Shown in pieces: positions 25,688-34,415 of a DNA stretch of 34,415 bases. Source of the stretch: Candidatus Sungiibacteriota bacterium (GTDB lineage Bacteria; Patescibacteriota; Minisyncoccia; Sungbacterales; HO2-52-23); the NCBI GenBank assembly GCA_016186095.1, contig JACPMG010000025.1, positions 1 through 34,415 on the forward strand, in the 5' to 3' direction. The notes under the pieces are model-generated. The model saw only the letters and a list, made by a program, of their open reading frames with translations, ran no database searches and was not told the DNA's origin. The position numbers and the translations under genes were made by a program. Numbering within the stretch: position 1 is the first letter of the stretch; each line of letters opens with the position of its first letter.

Positions 25688-27580
25688 ATGCAAGACCTAC
25701 TCAAAGATCTAAACCCTAGGCAAAAAGAGGCGGTCCTAGCCACCGAAGGGCCGGTTTTGATATTGGCCGGACCAGGAAGCGGCAAAACTCGGGTGCTAAC
25801 CCATAGGATCGCCTATCTTATCCAAAAAGGCGTGCCTGCGGAAAATATACTAGCGGTTACTTTCACTAACAAAGCCTCCGAGGAGATGAGGACGCGCATC
25901 GGCGCATTAACCAGTAACCAGTTACTAGTAACTAGTTTTATCGGCACCTTTCATTCTCTAGCCGCAAGAATTCTACGCTCCTACGCCCAAAAAATCGGCT
26001 ATTTGAAAAACTTCACCATTTTTGACGAGGACGACTCACTGGCCCTTATGAAAGAAGTAATGAAAGAGGTTGAGATAAATCCCAAGCAATTCCCGGCCGG
26101 AATGATAGCCAATATAATATCCGGACTGAAAAACGAGCTTATTGCCCCGGAGCTTTACGCCGCAAACACGGGTCTTGCTGATATGCTCCCCCGAACAGTC
26201 CATAAAATATATGACGAATACCAAAAACGCCTCCGGGATTCTAATGCCATGGATTTTGACGATCTTCTTATGAATGTCTGCCTGCTTTTTGAGGCTCACC
26301 CGGATATTCTCCGCTCGTTCCAAGACCGCTTCCGCTATATAAATGTGGACGAGTGGCAAGATACTAACCGCGCCCAATACATCCTCGTCTCGCGCTTGGC
26401 GGCAAAATACCGCAACGTGGCCGTGGTAGGGGATGATGCGCAGGCAATTTACGGATGGCGTGGGGCAGACTTTCGCAACGTAATTGGTTTTGAAAAGGAC
26501 TGGCCCGATACCAAAGTAATCGTGCTTGATCAAAACTATAGATCAACCCAAGTTATACTGGACGCCGCCCGGGAAATCATCTCCCGCAACCAGCTCCAAA
26601 AGGAAAAACGGCTGTGGACGGAGAAAAAATATGGCGAGCCCATATCCCTCACGGTGGCGGAAGATGAGCGGACTGAGGCGGGATTTGTCCTCTCCTCCCT
26701 GCAGGAATTCCTCCGGCAAGGATACAAACCAAAAGACATGGCAATACTCTATCGGACAAACGCGCAGTCGCGCGCCCTGGAAGAGACGCTTCTTGAAAAC
26801 AATTTCCCTTACAAAATTGTCGGGGGAATAAAATTCTACCAGCGAAAAGAGGTAAAAGATATTCTGGCCTACATACGACTCCTGCTAAATCCCAAGGACC
26901 TAATTAGCCTTAAAAGGGTTATCAACGTGCCGGCGCGGGGCATAGGAAAAATGGCGCTTCTGGCTTATCTTAGTGGAAGCAAAGATAAGAAGTTTTCGCC
27001 GCAGCTTGAGGAGTTTGGCAGACTCACGGAAGAATTGAAAACGAAAATACGCGCGCAAAAAGCAACTTTTTTTATCAAAGGGCTTCTTAAAACCGTGCGC
27101 TACAAGGAATATCTTGACGATCTCGCAACCAATGCGGATGAACGATGGGAAAACGTGGAAGAGGTGGTCAATCTTGCCAAAAAATATGACGCCCTTGATC
27201 CGCCCGTCGGACTTGAGAAAATGCTTGAAGACGTAACGCTGATGTCCGATACGGATGACGTAGAGGAGGAAAAAAATGTAGTAAATTTAATGACCCTGCA
27301 CGCGGCCAAGGGACTGGAGTTCCCCATTGTTTTTATAGTGGGAATGGAAGAGGGCGTTTTCCCGCACTCCCGCTCCCTTTTCAATCCGCAGGAACTTGAA
27401 GAAGAGCGGCGGCTCTGTTATGTGGGTATCACGCGCGCGAAGGAAAAAGTTTGCCTTTCTTTCGCGCTCCGGCGCACGCGCTTCGGATCAATAGAGGCCA
27501 ACCCGCCGTCTCGCTTTCTTTCCGAAATACCGGAGCATCTGCTGGAGACATCCGAAAGTATGCCCCTAATTGAGCTCTAA
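25688..27580 (+). CDS. pcrA: UvrD/PcrA-family DNA helicase
   Basis: LNPRQKEAV, LAGPGSGKTRVLTHRIAYLI, AVTFTNKASEEMRTRI, VVGDDAQAIYGWRGAD, LMTLHAAKGLEFPIVFIVGMEEG. Confidence 0.94.
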   Translation: MQDLLKDLNPRQKEAVLATEGPVLILAGPGSGKTRVLTHRIAYLIQKGVPAENILAVTFTNKASEEMRTRIGALTSNQLLVTSFIGTFHSLAARILRSYAQKIGYLKNFTIFDEDDSLALMKEVMKEVEINPKQFPAGMIANIISGLKNELIAPELYAANTGLADMLPRTVHKIYDEYQKRLRDSNAMDFDDLLMNVCLLFEAHPDILRSFQDRFRYINVDEWQDTNRAQYILVSRLAAKYRNVAVVGDDAQAIYGWRGADFRNVIGFEKDWPDTKVIVLDQNYRSTQVILDAAREIISRNQLQKEKRLWTEKKYGEPISLTVAEDERTEAGFVLSSLQEFLRQGYKPKDMAILYRTNAQSRALEETLLENNFPYKIVGGIKFYQRKEVKDILAYIRLLLNPKDLISLKRVINVPARGIGKMALLAYLSGSKDKKFSPQLEEFGRLTEELKTKIRAQKATFFIKGLLKTVRYKEYLDDLATNADERWENVEEVVNLAKKYDALDPPVGLEKMLEDVTLMSDTDDVEEEKNVVNLMTLHAAKGLEFPIVFIVGMEEGVFPHSRSLFNPQELEEERRLCYVGITRAKEKVCLSFALRRTRFGSIEANPPSRFLSEIPEHLLETSESMPLIEL

Positions 27581-27582
27581 AT

Positions 27583-28383
27583 ATGCGGCCCAAAAAGTCA
27601 CTAGGACAACATTTTCTGCGCTGCAACTGGGTGGCGTCAACATTGGTGAAGGCGGCAGACTTGAAATACAAAGATACGGTGCTGGAGATCGGTCCGGGCA
27701 CGGGAACTTTGACGCGGGAACTGGCTAAACACGTCGGTCGGGTAATTGCCGTGGAGAAGGACGAGATACTTGCCGAGAATCTCCAGCATTCGCTTGCGAA
27801 CGAGGGGATAAAAAATGTGAAAGTTATAACCGCTGATATTCTTAAACTTCTCGCCACCGAGAATTTTTCCTACAAGCTACAGGCTACAAGCTACAAGCTC
27901 GTAGCAAATATCCCGTATTACCTGACCTCACGCCTCTTGAGATTGCTCTTGGAGGAAGGACCTAGGCCAGAACTCATAGTTCTAACAATCCAGAAAGAGG
28001 TGGCTCAAAGAATCGTGGCCCGACCACCCGAGATGAACCTATTGGCGCTATCGGTACAGACGTTCGGAAGGCCGGAAGTTATAAAAGCCGTGCCGGCAAG
28101 CTGTTTTTGGCCTAAACCAAAAGTTGATTCGGCCATTATTAAGATATCCGAAATTTCCGATGGGTTTTTCCAAAAAAATAGCGTAGATAAAAAACTTTTT
28201 TTTGAAATAACGCGCCGCGCCTTCTCACAAAAAAGAAAAATGCTTGCTTCCTCATTGCGGCCTTATTTTAGTCAACACTCGGTGTTGACTAAAATTGGCT
28301 TGCCGGAAAAGGCGCGGCCGCAAGAATTGAGCCCGCAGCAGTGGGCAAAAATTGTATTTACTATAGAGGCAAAACCTCTATAG
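27583..28383 (+). CDS. rsmA: 16S rRNA dimethyladenosine transferase
   Basis: KKSLGQHFL, VLEIGPGTGTLTREL, VANIPYYLTSRLL, FSQKRKMLASSLRPYF. Confidence 0.93.
   Translation: MRPKKSLGQHFLRCNWVASTLVKAADLKYKDTVLEIGPGTGTLTRELAKHVGRVIAVEKDEILAENLQHSLANEGIKNVKVITADILKLLATENFSYKLQATSYKLVANIPYYLTSRLLRLLLEEGPRPELIVLTIQKEVAQRIVARPPEMNLLALSVQTFGRPEVIKAVPASCFWPKPKVDSAIIKISEISDGFFQKNSVDKKLFFEITRRAFSQKRKMLASSLRPYFSQHSVLTKIGLPEKARPQELSPQQWAKIVFTIEAKPL
28265..28295. repeat. Perfect inverted repeat inside rsmA
   Basis: ATTTTAGTCAACAC-TCG-GTGTTGACTAAAAT, 14-bp stem. Confidence 0.85.
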
Positions 28384-28442
28384 TCTTGGTTATCCACAGG
28401 CAACTCGAAAATCAAAAAACCCCAACGTGGTATAATAACTAG

Positions 28443-29381
28443 GTGAAAACGTGGCTAGGATTTATCTGGCCCAGTTCGCAAAAAGCGAGGTGGATACTTG
28501 CTATTTTGGTGTTTCTCATAATTGGCTGGCTGGTCGTCTCAGGCAGATCTGATCCCAAGCAGACCAAAAGGCCGGATAATGCCTCGTTGCTCGCACGGGA
28601 AGAGCAGTTAAAAAAACTTAATCAGGATACAGACAATGACGGCCTAAAGGACTGGGAAGAGGCAATATTCCGTACCGATCTAAAAAATCCTGATACGGAT
28701 GGGGATGGCACCAAAGACGGAGATGAGATCGGACTAAGACGCGACCCTGCTATAAAAGGTCCGGACGATTTCCTAGCTACAACCACTGCTGTTAAGGACT
28801 CTCCGTATTTCCTGCCATCTAACCTTACCGGCCAACTGGCGGAAAAATTCGGGATCAACGTGATCGTTCCACGCCTTTCCGGATCCAAGCGGCCGCTTGA
28901 TCTTGAATCCATCGGCGACCAGATTGCCGGAGAAACGCTTTACTCCTCAACACCCCAAAACTACTTCGCGGAAAAAGACATTAAAGTATCCAAAGACAAT
29001 AGCGCTAAAGCGTTTGAGACCTACTCGCTTGCCATGATGGAATCAGATGCGGTATTTAGCGGCATCACCCGCTCGCCTCTGGAAATTTTTTCTGATGCCC
29101 TGCAAAGCGACAATTTGTCCTCGCTAAATACGCTTGACCCCTACTTATCGGCCTACGACAAAAAACTTGAGCACATGAAGCAGGCCGCTGTTCCCTCGCA
29201 GCTTACTTCGTTTCACCTCCGTTACCTGGATCTTGTCCAAGCCCAAAAAACCGCCGTACAAAAAATCAGAAACGCGGAATCAGATATAGTCGGCGCGGTC
29301 GTAGGCACTCAGGAATTTGCTTCCAACTTCCAGCAATTTCAGTCTTTAATGCAAGGTCTAAGCTATGCTCCGGCTCAATAA
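28443..29381 (+). CDS. Membrane-anchored hypothetical protein with thrombospondin type 3-like Ca-binding repeats
   Basis: GTG start; TM ILAILVFLIIGWLVVSG; DTDNDGLKDWEE, DTDGDGTKDGDE. Confidence 0.75.
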   Translation: MKTWLGFIWPSSQKARWILAILVFLIIGWLVVSGRSDPKQTKRPDNASLLAREEQLKKLNQDTDNDGLKDWEEAIFRTDLKNPDTDGDGTKDGDEIGLRRDPAIKGPDDFLATTTAVKDSPYFLPSNLTGQLAEKFGINVIVPRLSGSKRPLDLESIGDQIAGETLYSSTPQNYFAEKDIKVSKDNSAKAFETYSLAMMESDAVFSGITRSPLEIFSDALQSDNLSSLNTLDPYLSAYDKKLEHMKQAAVPSQLTSFHLRYLDLVQAQKTAVQKIRNAESDIVGAVVGTQEFASNFQQFQSLMQGLSYAPAQ

Positions 29382-31548
29382 CCTGCAAAAATTTACCGCC
29401 GCTCTTATTCTTCTGATTTTTGTTGTCGAAATTATCGCAGCCCCCGTTTCTGTGCATGCGCAGCAAAGTTCCGGCAGCTCGACCGGGCAAACCGCGGTGT
29501 TTGCCACTCTTGGCGCGGTGGCTGCCGGGGTTGCTGCTTTTTGCATAGCCCAGGCTGTTTCGGAAGGTAAAATCTTCGGTTCTGGAATCGGCAAGACGTT
29601 TCAATGTTCCGTCACCAACCCGCCCGGAGTTCACCTCCTTTCGGCGGACGGCCTTAAAAAATGGATCTTTGATCCGGCGGCGCGCATTATCATCCGCGCG
29701 CTCCTGCAAGCCACTACCCAGCAAATCGTCTCCTGGATCCAGGGCAATGGAGGTAAAAACGTCGGGTATGTTAAAAATCTGGAAGCGGCACTGCGTCATG
29801 AGGCCGATGCCGCCGGAGGAGAATTTTTAAACAATCTTACCGGAATCAATCTTTGCGGCAACATCGGCGCCTTTTTGCAGATCACCTTGCGCACTCCAGG
29901 ACTTCGGCAAAGACTTGAGTGTACCGTAACCGATATCGTGCGCAATTTGGACAATTTTTACAGAGATTTTCAGCAGGGCGGCTGGCCGGCATTTATTCGC
30001 GTATCGCTCGAGCCGCAAAATAATCCTTACGGCGCTTATATGATCGCGCTTGACGCTAAAATCAGCGCTGAAGCAAGCAGGCAACAGGGGTTTTTGGAGC
30101 CATTGAAAAAAAGTTTTCCCTTTGAAGGATTTAAGGTGGCGGTCCCGAAGAGATGTTACGCGGTACGAACCGGCTCTTCCAGCGAGTTTCCGGAAGAGGG
30201 GGCTTTGGCCGGAAGAAAAACTGCGCTGCAAAATACGCCCGAAGGTAAAAACGCGCAGGGCTTGGCCGCGACCATAGGACCGCTAATGCAACAGACCGGT
30301 CCAGCACCTCTCAGGCCGATTGAAGAAGAGTTTGCGCCTAACCAGCAAGGACGAATTGAGGATCTTGGCACCGACCAAGCGCGCATAGAACAGGCGAGAA
30401 AAGAGGCCGCGGAGGAAGCCGCTAGAAAAGAACGGGAAAGGATTATCGAAGTGCAGCCAAACTTCGCCGAATTGTCGGGCGGGCTTAGCCCTCAACAAAC
30501 TGCCGTGGTGGGCGAGAAAAATCGTGAAGATAAAGGAGTCTTTTGCGTAACCGAATTTGAATACAAAACCCCCGGCACCCTTATTGCCGATGGCCTTTCT
30601 AAGGCAACCTTTGGCGGACTCGATTTTGCCTGGTCGGCCAAAGAGTTTGACGAGGCCATCTCGGTCATCATCAACGCCCTGATAAACAAACTTGTCACCT
30701 CCACCTTTGCCGGAAGCGATTCTGGCACCAGCGGACAAGGACTTTTTGACTCCGGATTTAACAACCTTCCGCGCGAGGATCTGACCGAAAGCGTAATTGC
30801 CAAGAGGATCAACGACGGCCTCTTTATGGCCGATGCCGCTCTAGCCCTTGCCGATGCCGCGCTTTTGAGCGAGCGCAGAGATTTGTTTGCTGCCAGAAAA
30901 CAACTGGAGGAGCTTAAGCGGGCAGATCCTTCGGGGACATCTGCGGAAATACCGGCGCTTCAGTCAAAGATATCTTCTTTACAAACATCCATTGCCACGT
31001 CTTTGGAAGTAAAAAAGCGCGTGCTTTTTAGCCAGTACGATCTGCTCCTGATGAAGCGGTCTTTGGCCGCAAGCGCAACACCATCTGAAATCCAGCGCGT
31101 GGCGCAGGATCTGCCTATCATACTTTTGCGCCTTGGCGACGCGACCTCGCGTCTGGGCGCGCTACCGGCTTCTCCTCTTTCCTCCGGAAGCAATAAGGGC
31201 GATCTGCTGGAGATGACGCGCGGAACCAAAAATAATCTTACTAACGCCCTAGCTATGGTTGATGATACCGGCAAAGAAGTTGAACGGGTGCTTGCCGGAG
31301 GCCTTATTGACTCTATCAAACGCCAAGAGCTGACCTTGGCCCGCGCAGCACTCCTGACACAACGCGGACTCCTGCAAAATCAGCTCGACGCGGTAGTTTT
31401 GCTTGAAAAAGACGCGGCCAAAACCGACAATCAAGATCGCATCCGCGACTTAACCAACGATCTGGTCAAACGGCTATTTACCCTAAACCAATTGCTTGAG
31501 CAGACCGGAGATATTTTCGTAAAAATTGACGCGTCGCTTAAACAATGA
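29365..31548 (+). CDS. Large secreted/exported hypothetical protein, probably a component of a T4SS/pilus-like operon
   Basis: Signal peptide-like N-terminus; 727 aa; overlaps neighbours on both sides. Confidence 0.7.
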   Translation: MLRLNNLQKFTAALILLIFVVEIIAAPVSVHAQQSSGSSTGQTAVFATLGAVAAGVAAFCIAQAVSEGKIFGSGIGKTFQCSVTNPPGVHLLSADGLKKWIFDPAARIIIRALLQATTQQIVSWIQGNGGKNVGYVKNLEAALRHEADAAGGEFLNNLTGINLCGNIGAFLQITLRTPGLRQRLECTVTDIVRNLDNFYRDFQQGGWPAFIRVSLEPQNNPYGAYMIALDAKISAEASRQQGFLEPLKKSFPFEGFKVAVPKRCYAVRTGSSSEFPEEGALAGRKTALQNTPEGKNAQGLAATIGPLMQQTGPAPLRPIEEEFAPNQQGRIEDLGTDQARIEQARKEAAEEAARKERERIIEVQPNFAELSGGLSPQQTAVVGEKNREDKGVFCVTEFEYKTPGTLIADGLSKATFGGLDFAWSAKEFDEAISVIINALINKLVTSTFAGSDSGTSGQGLFDSGFNNLPREDLTESVIAKRINDGLFMADAALALADAALLSERRDLFAARKQLEELKRADPSGTSAEIPALQSKISSLQTSIATSLEVKKRVLFSQYDLLLMKRSLAASATPSEIQRVAQDLPIILLRLGDATSRLGALPASPLSSGSNKGDLLEMTRGTKNNLTNALAMVDDTGKEVERVLAGGLIDSIKRQELTLARAALLTQRGLLQNQLDAVVLLEKDAAKTDNQDRIRDLTNDLVKRLFTLNQLLEQTGDIFVKIDASLKQ

Positions 31549-32755
31549 CCACGCGAAAGAAAAAACTGATTATATGCGCGGCAAGCGTATTTCTCGCGGT
31601 TGCGATTTTTGGATTGCTCGCGGGAACCGTTCTCGCAAACCACGAGCCGGGCCATGCGCCGACTCCTGTAAGTTCGTCGCAGGGGAGCGGCTTTTCTGAC
31701 TGGGTGGGAAGCATCGGCGGCTTTTTCACCGGGCTCACTTCGCAACCAGCGCTGGCGATATGGCAGGGATTGCTTTTGATTGTGCAGACGCTGGCGAGCG
31801 CCCTAGTTTTCATAACCGCATTTTTTCTTGACAACATTTTCTACTACAACGTGGTCTTGAACCCTAATAATATGCCTGTCGTGCAAGAGGGTTGGACGAT
31901 CATGCGCGATATTGCCAACTCCATTTTCATCCTAATAATTCTTTGGATAGCTTTCACCCTGATCTTTAACCTTTCCGGACCCAAAACCGGAAAACTCCTG
32001 GTACGAATAGTGATAATAGCGTTCCTAATAAACTTCAGCTTAGCCATGGTGTCTGTGGTCTTCGGCGTAGCCAACGCGCTGGCCGTTCCTTTTCGAGATG
32101 CTATAGCCGGAGAAAATAAAAATGATGTTGCCGCTATTATACTTGGCAGGGTGCGGATCCAGAGTATTTTTGAGACTCCCAGTGCTGCAACTGTACAAAA
32201 ATATAAAGATGCGCCTCAAGTAAAAGCCAATACCTGCGGCTTTGGCTCCCTAACCACTCAAGCCGGAATTGGCTGCGTATTGGGAGCGGAGACCATAGAC
32301 TTCGCAACTTCATTCACAAAAGGCTTTGCCACGGGCGCGGATTTTCTGACCGGGTCCTTAAGCCGCTCTGTTTCTATGACCATGTCCATCATTTTTCTGC
32401 TGATGACGATCCTGGCTTTCATCGTGGCCTCCGTAACACTACTGATTCGGCTGGTGGCCATGGTCTTTTTAGGTATTTTGGCGCCGGCGGCCTTTATTGC
32501 CGCGGCCATTCCCACGGCTAAAGCCCAGCAATTGTGGAACAAATGGCTTTCCGAACTTTTCTGCTGGGCATTTTACGCGCCTGCGTTTTATTTTCTCTTC
32601 TGGTTATCGCTGCGGATGCTGGAGGTAATGACCAACAATTTGCCCGAGGCGTCGCCGGGAAATTTTGGGGCATTCATACTGGCCATGGTTCCTTTTGTTA
32701 TATTTTTCGCCTTTCTCTGGGCTTCGGTGAAAATAGGGAAAACCCTTGGATGCGA
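31545..32755 (+). CDS. Polytopic membrane protein, TrbL/VirB6-like; reading frame apparently breaks near 32740
   Basis: ATGA overlap at 31545; many TM segments; the rest of the 31545..32972 ORF is R/W/C-rich and not protein-like. Confidence 0.65.
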
Positions 32756-33546
32756 GTCTTGCCGCGGCAACTACGGTGGCGACAGGAGGAGCTGGGAGAC
32801 TCGCCGCCATGGCGCTAAGGCCGGGTGGCGCCGTCAGCAGAGGGCTTACTGGAATTGCAGGAGCGCGACTAAAAGTGGGTGGGCGCGAGATGAGACCTCT
32901 TCGCTGGATTGGGGGTGCGTATCCGCAGCGTCTTGCTGCTGGATTCATGGGCCAACAACAGCAAAAAATTGACGCGGAGCAGAAGAGCGTGGCTGGTTTT
33001 TCCCGCGACCAGCTTATCGCTGACTATGGGGCCTCTTTCGCGCCTGAACGAAAAGTTGCGATTATGCGTAGAGTAGCCCAAGAGGGCTGGATGAAGCAAT
33101 TTGGAGAAAAATACCACGATACCGGAGTGAAAAGCGGGCTTGATCTTGCTACGCGCTACGGAGCGCAGGGGCCGATCCTTGAGGAAATGCCGCACTTGGC
33201 CACCACAGAAAACGTATCAAACCTGCCCGAGGGAGCTACAAACCCGGATGCGATAAATGCAGTAGTGAAGCGGATCAAGGATAGGACTAAAATAAGAAAG
33301 GAGGTATATCGCGACCCGACCTCGGGTAATGATGTCGTGCGGGGAATCTTAATGAACACCAGTATTGACGAACTTACAAGAATCGCAAGGACCAACGCTG
33401 AACTGCACACGGCACTGCGAGAATTCATAGACGACGAATCCAAAATGGATACACTAAAGCCGCAGAGAATACCAGATCCCGCCGATCCTACAAGGGAGAT
33501 TGCTGACCCGAAGAGAATAAGCGAAGCCAAGTATATAAAAACATGA
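32746..33546 (+). CDS. Probable frameshifted continuation of the TrbL/VirB6-like protein
   Basis: Plausible protein (DASLAAATTVATGGAGRLAAMALRPGG...) in the +1 frame with no good start. Confidence 0.55.
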   Translation: MDASLAAATTVATGGAGRLAAMALRPGGAVSRGLTGIAGARLKVGGREMRPLRWIGGAYPQRLAAGFMGQQQQKIDAEQKSVAGFSRDQLIADYGASFAPERKVAIMRRVAQEGWMKQFGEKYHDTGVKSGLDLATRYGAQGPILEEMPHLATTENVSNLPEGATNPDAINAVVKRIKDRTKIRKEVYRDPTSGNDVVRGILMNTSIDELTRIARTNAELHTALREFIDDESKMDTLKPQRIPDPADPTREIADPKRISEAKYIKT

Positions 33547-34415
33547 AGACATATTCTCAAGAAGAACTAACAGAACACTACGATAAGTTACCAGAAATCC
33601 TAAAGGATGCAATGTATAGTTCTGATATTGCTAGTAAAATGGTTGCTGTCGGCAAAAAATTCGGCCTCACCATTGAAAAAATTGGGATTATGGCCGAGCA
33701 GACGGGCTATATTGTCTTGGGACTTGTAAGGCCGGGGGAATTTATACAGATACTTGCTGACGCGCTTGGGATAGGTGCGGATAAAGCCAGCGAAATCGCC
33801 AAAGAAATAAATTCGCAGGTTTTGTATCCCCTGCGCGAGGCGCTAAAGGCGACCCATCAAATTGAAATATCAGAAATAGAATCAGTCCCTAGGCCTTCGG
33901 CCGGGATCCCGGCCGCTGGAAGCGGCTTAGGGAGAATACAGAATCAAGAATTAAGAACGGTTACGCCGCAGGCGCCGGCGCAAGAATCAAGAAGTATGAA
34001 GCAAGAATTAAGGGAAGCCGAAACGGATAAAATTAAACCCGTTCCTCCGCCCACTCCGGTTGATCTTGGGCCGAAACCAACGCCGGTCGCGGAATCCAAA
34101 TTCTTTGATAAATTTGCCGCGCCAAAAGCCGCTCCGCCTCCGCTCAAGGTTTCACTTCCTCAGGAGGAGAGGCCTTTACCGCCGAAGCCGCCAGCGCCCC
34201 CCGCACAACCCCCTCCTACGCCCCTAGCTTCCGCCGACGCTAAAGCTTTGGCGGACAAGCCGGAGGGCAAAGCAAAAATCCCACCGCTTGATTTGCGGAA
34301 AGTAACCCCGCCTACGCATAAAGCTATGGCGGGCAAGTCAGAGCGCATGCGTGAAGCAATTTTTGCACCGCCGATTGAACCAGAAGAAAAGCCGAAAGAA
34401 ACTCCTGCGCCAGAA
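33543..34415 (+). CDS. Hypothetical protein with helical N-terminal domain and Pro-rich low-complexity tail, truncated by window end
   Basis: ATGA overlap with the previous ORF; translation MKTYSQEELTEHYDKLPEILKDAMYSSDIASKMVAVGKKFGLTIEKIG... stays open to the end. Confidence 0.75.
   Translation, partial: MKTYSQEELTEHYDKLPEILKDAMYSSDIASKMVAVGKKFGLTIEKIGIMAEQTGYIVLGLVRPGEFIQILADALGIGADKASEIAKEINSQVLYPLREALKATHQIEISEIESVPRPSAGIPAAGSGLGRIQNQELRTVTPQAPAQESRSMKQELREAETDKIKPVPPPTPVDLGPKPTPVAESKFFDKFAAPKAAPPPLKVSLPQEERPLPPKPPAPPAQPPPTPLASADAKALADKPEGKAKIPPLDLRKVTPPTHKAMAGKSERMREAIFAPPIEPEEKPKETPAPE

Noticed and set aside
1-34415. CRISPR array
   Set aside because: No regularly spaced identical repeats with unique spacers; heptad tracts have no spacers and no cas-like genes were seen.

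Overview
The window looks like a compact bacterial chromosome segment of Candidate Phyla Radiation (Parcubacteria-like) type. This is inferred from gene content, small genes and repeat style; no database was searched. Housekeeping genes recognised: tmk, a tandem-domain ThyX-like protein, Nudix hydrolases, nucleoside deoxyribosyltransferase-like paralogs, tsaD, valS, prsW, hsp20, cca, clpP, rpsO, NYN nuclease, pnp, a dksA-like gene, comM/yifB, LysM-M23 peptidase, pcrA/uvrD and rsmA. An operon resembling part of a type IV secretion/pilus apparatus runs off the 3' end. There are four well-formed tRNAs: Ala-CGC and Pro-CGG (-), Arg-TCG and Lys-CTT (+). The most unusual signal is a dense population of small elements of two kinds: palindromes/hairpins and tracts of degenerate 7-bp (heptad) repeats, often side by side. 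They occur between genes, in frame inside essential genes (tsaD, valS, rsmA, cca, pcrA and the last ORF), and in tRNA loci. At one site an intact tRNA-Lys with an 18-bp extended terminal stem is nested inside a second, interrupted tRNA. I treat the repeat population and the nested tRNA locus as the main candidates for something undescribed.
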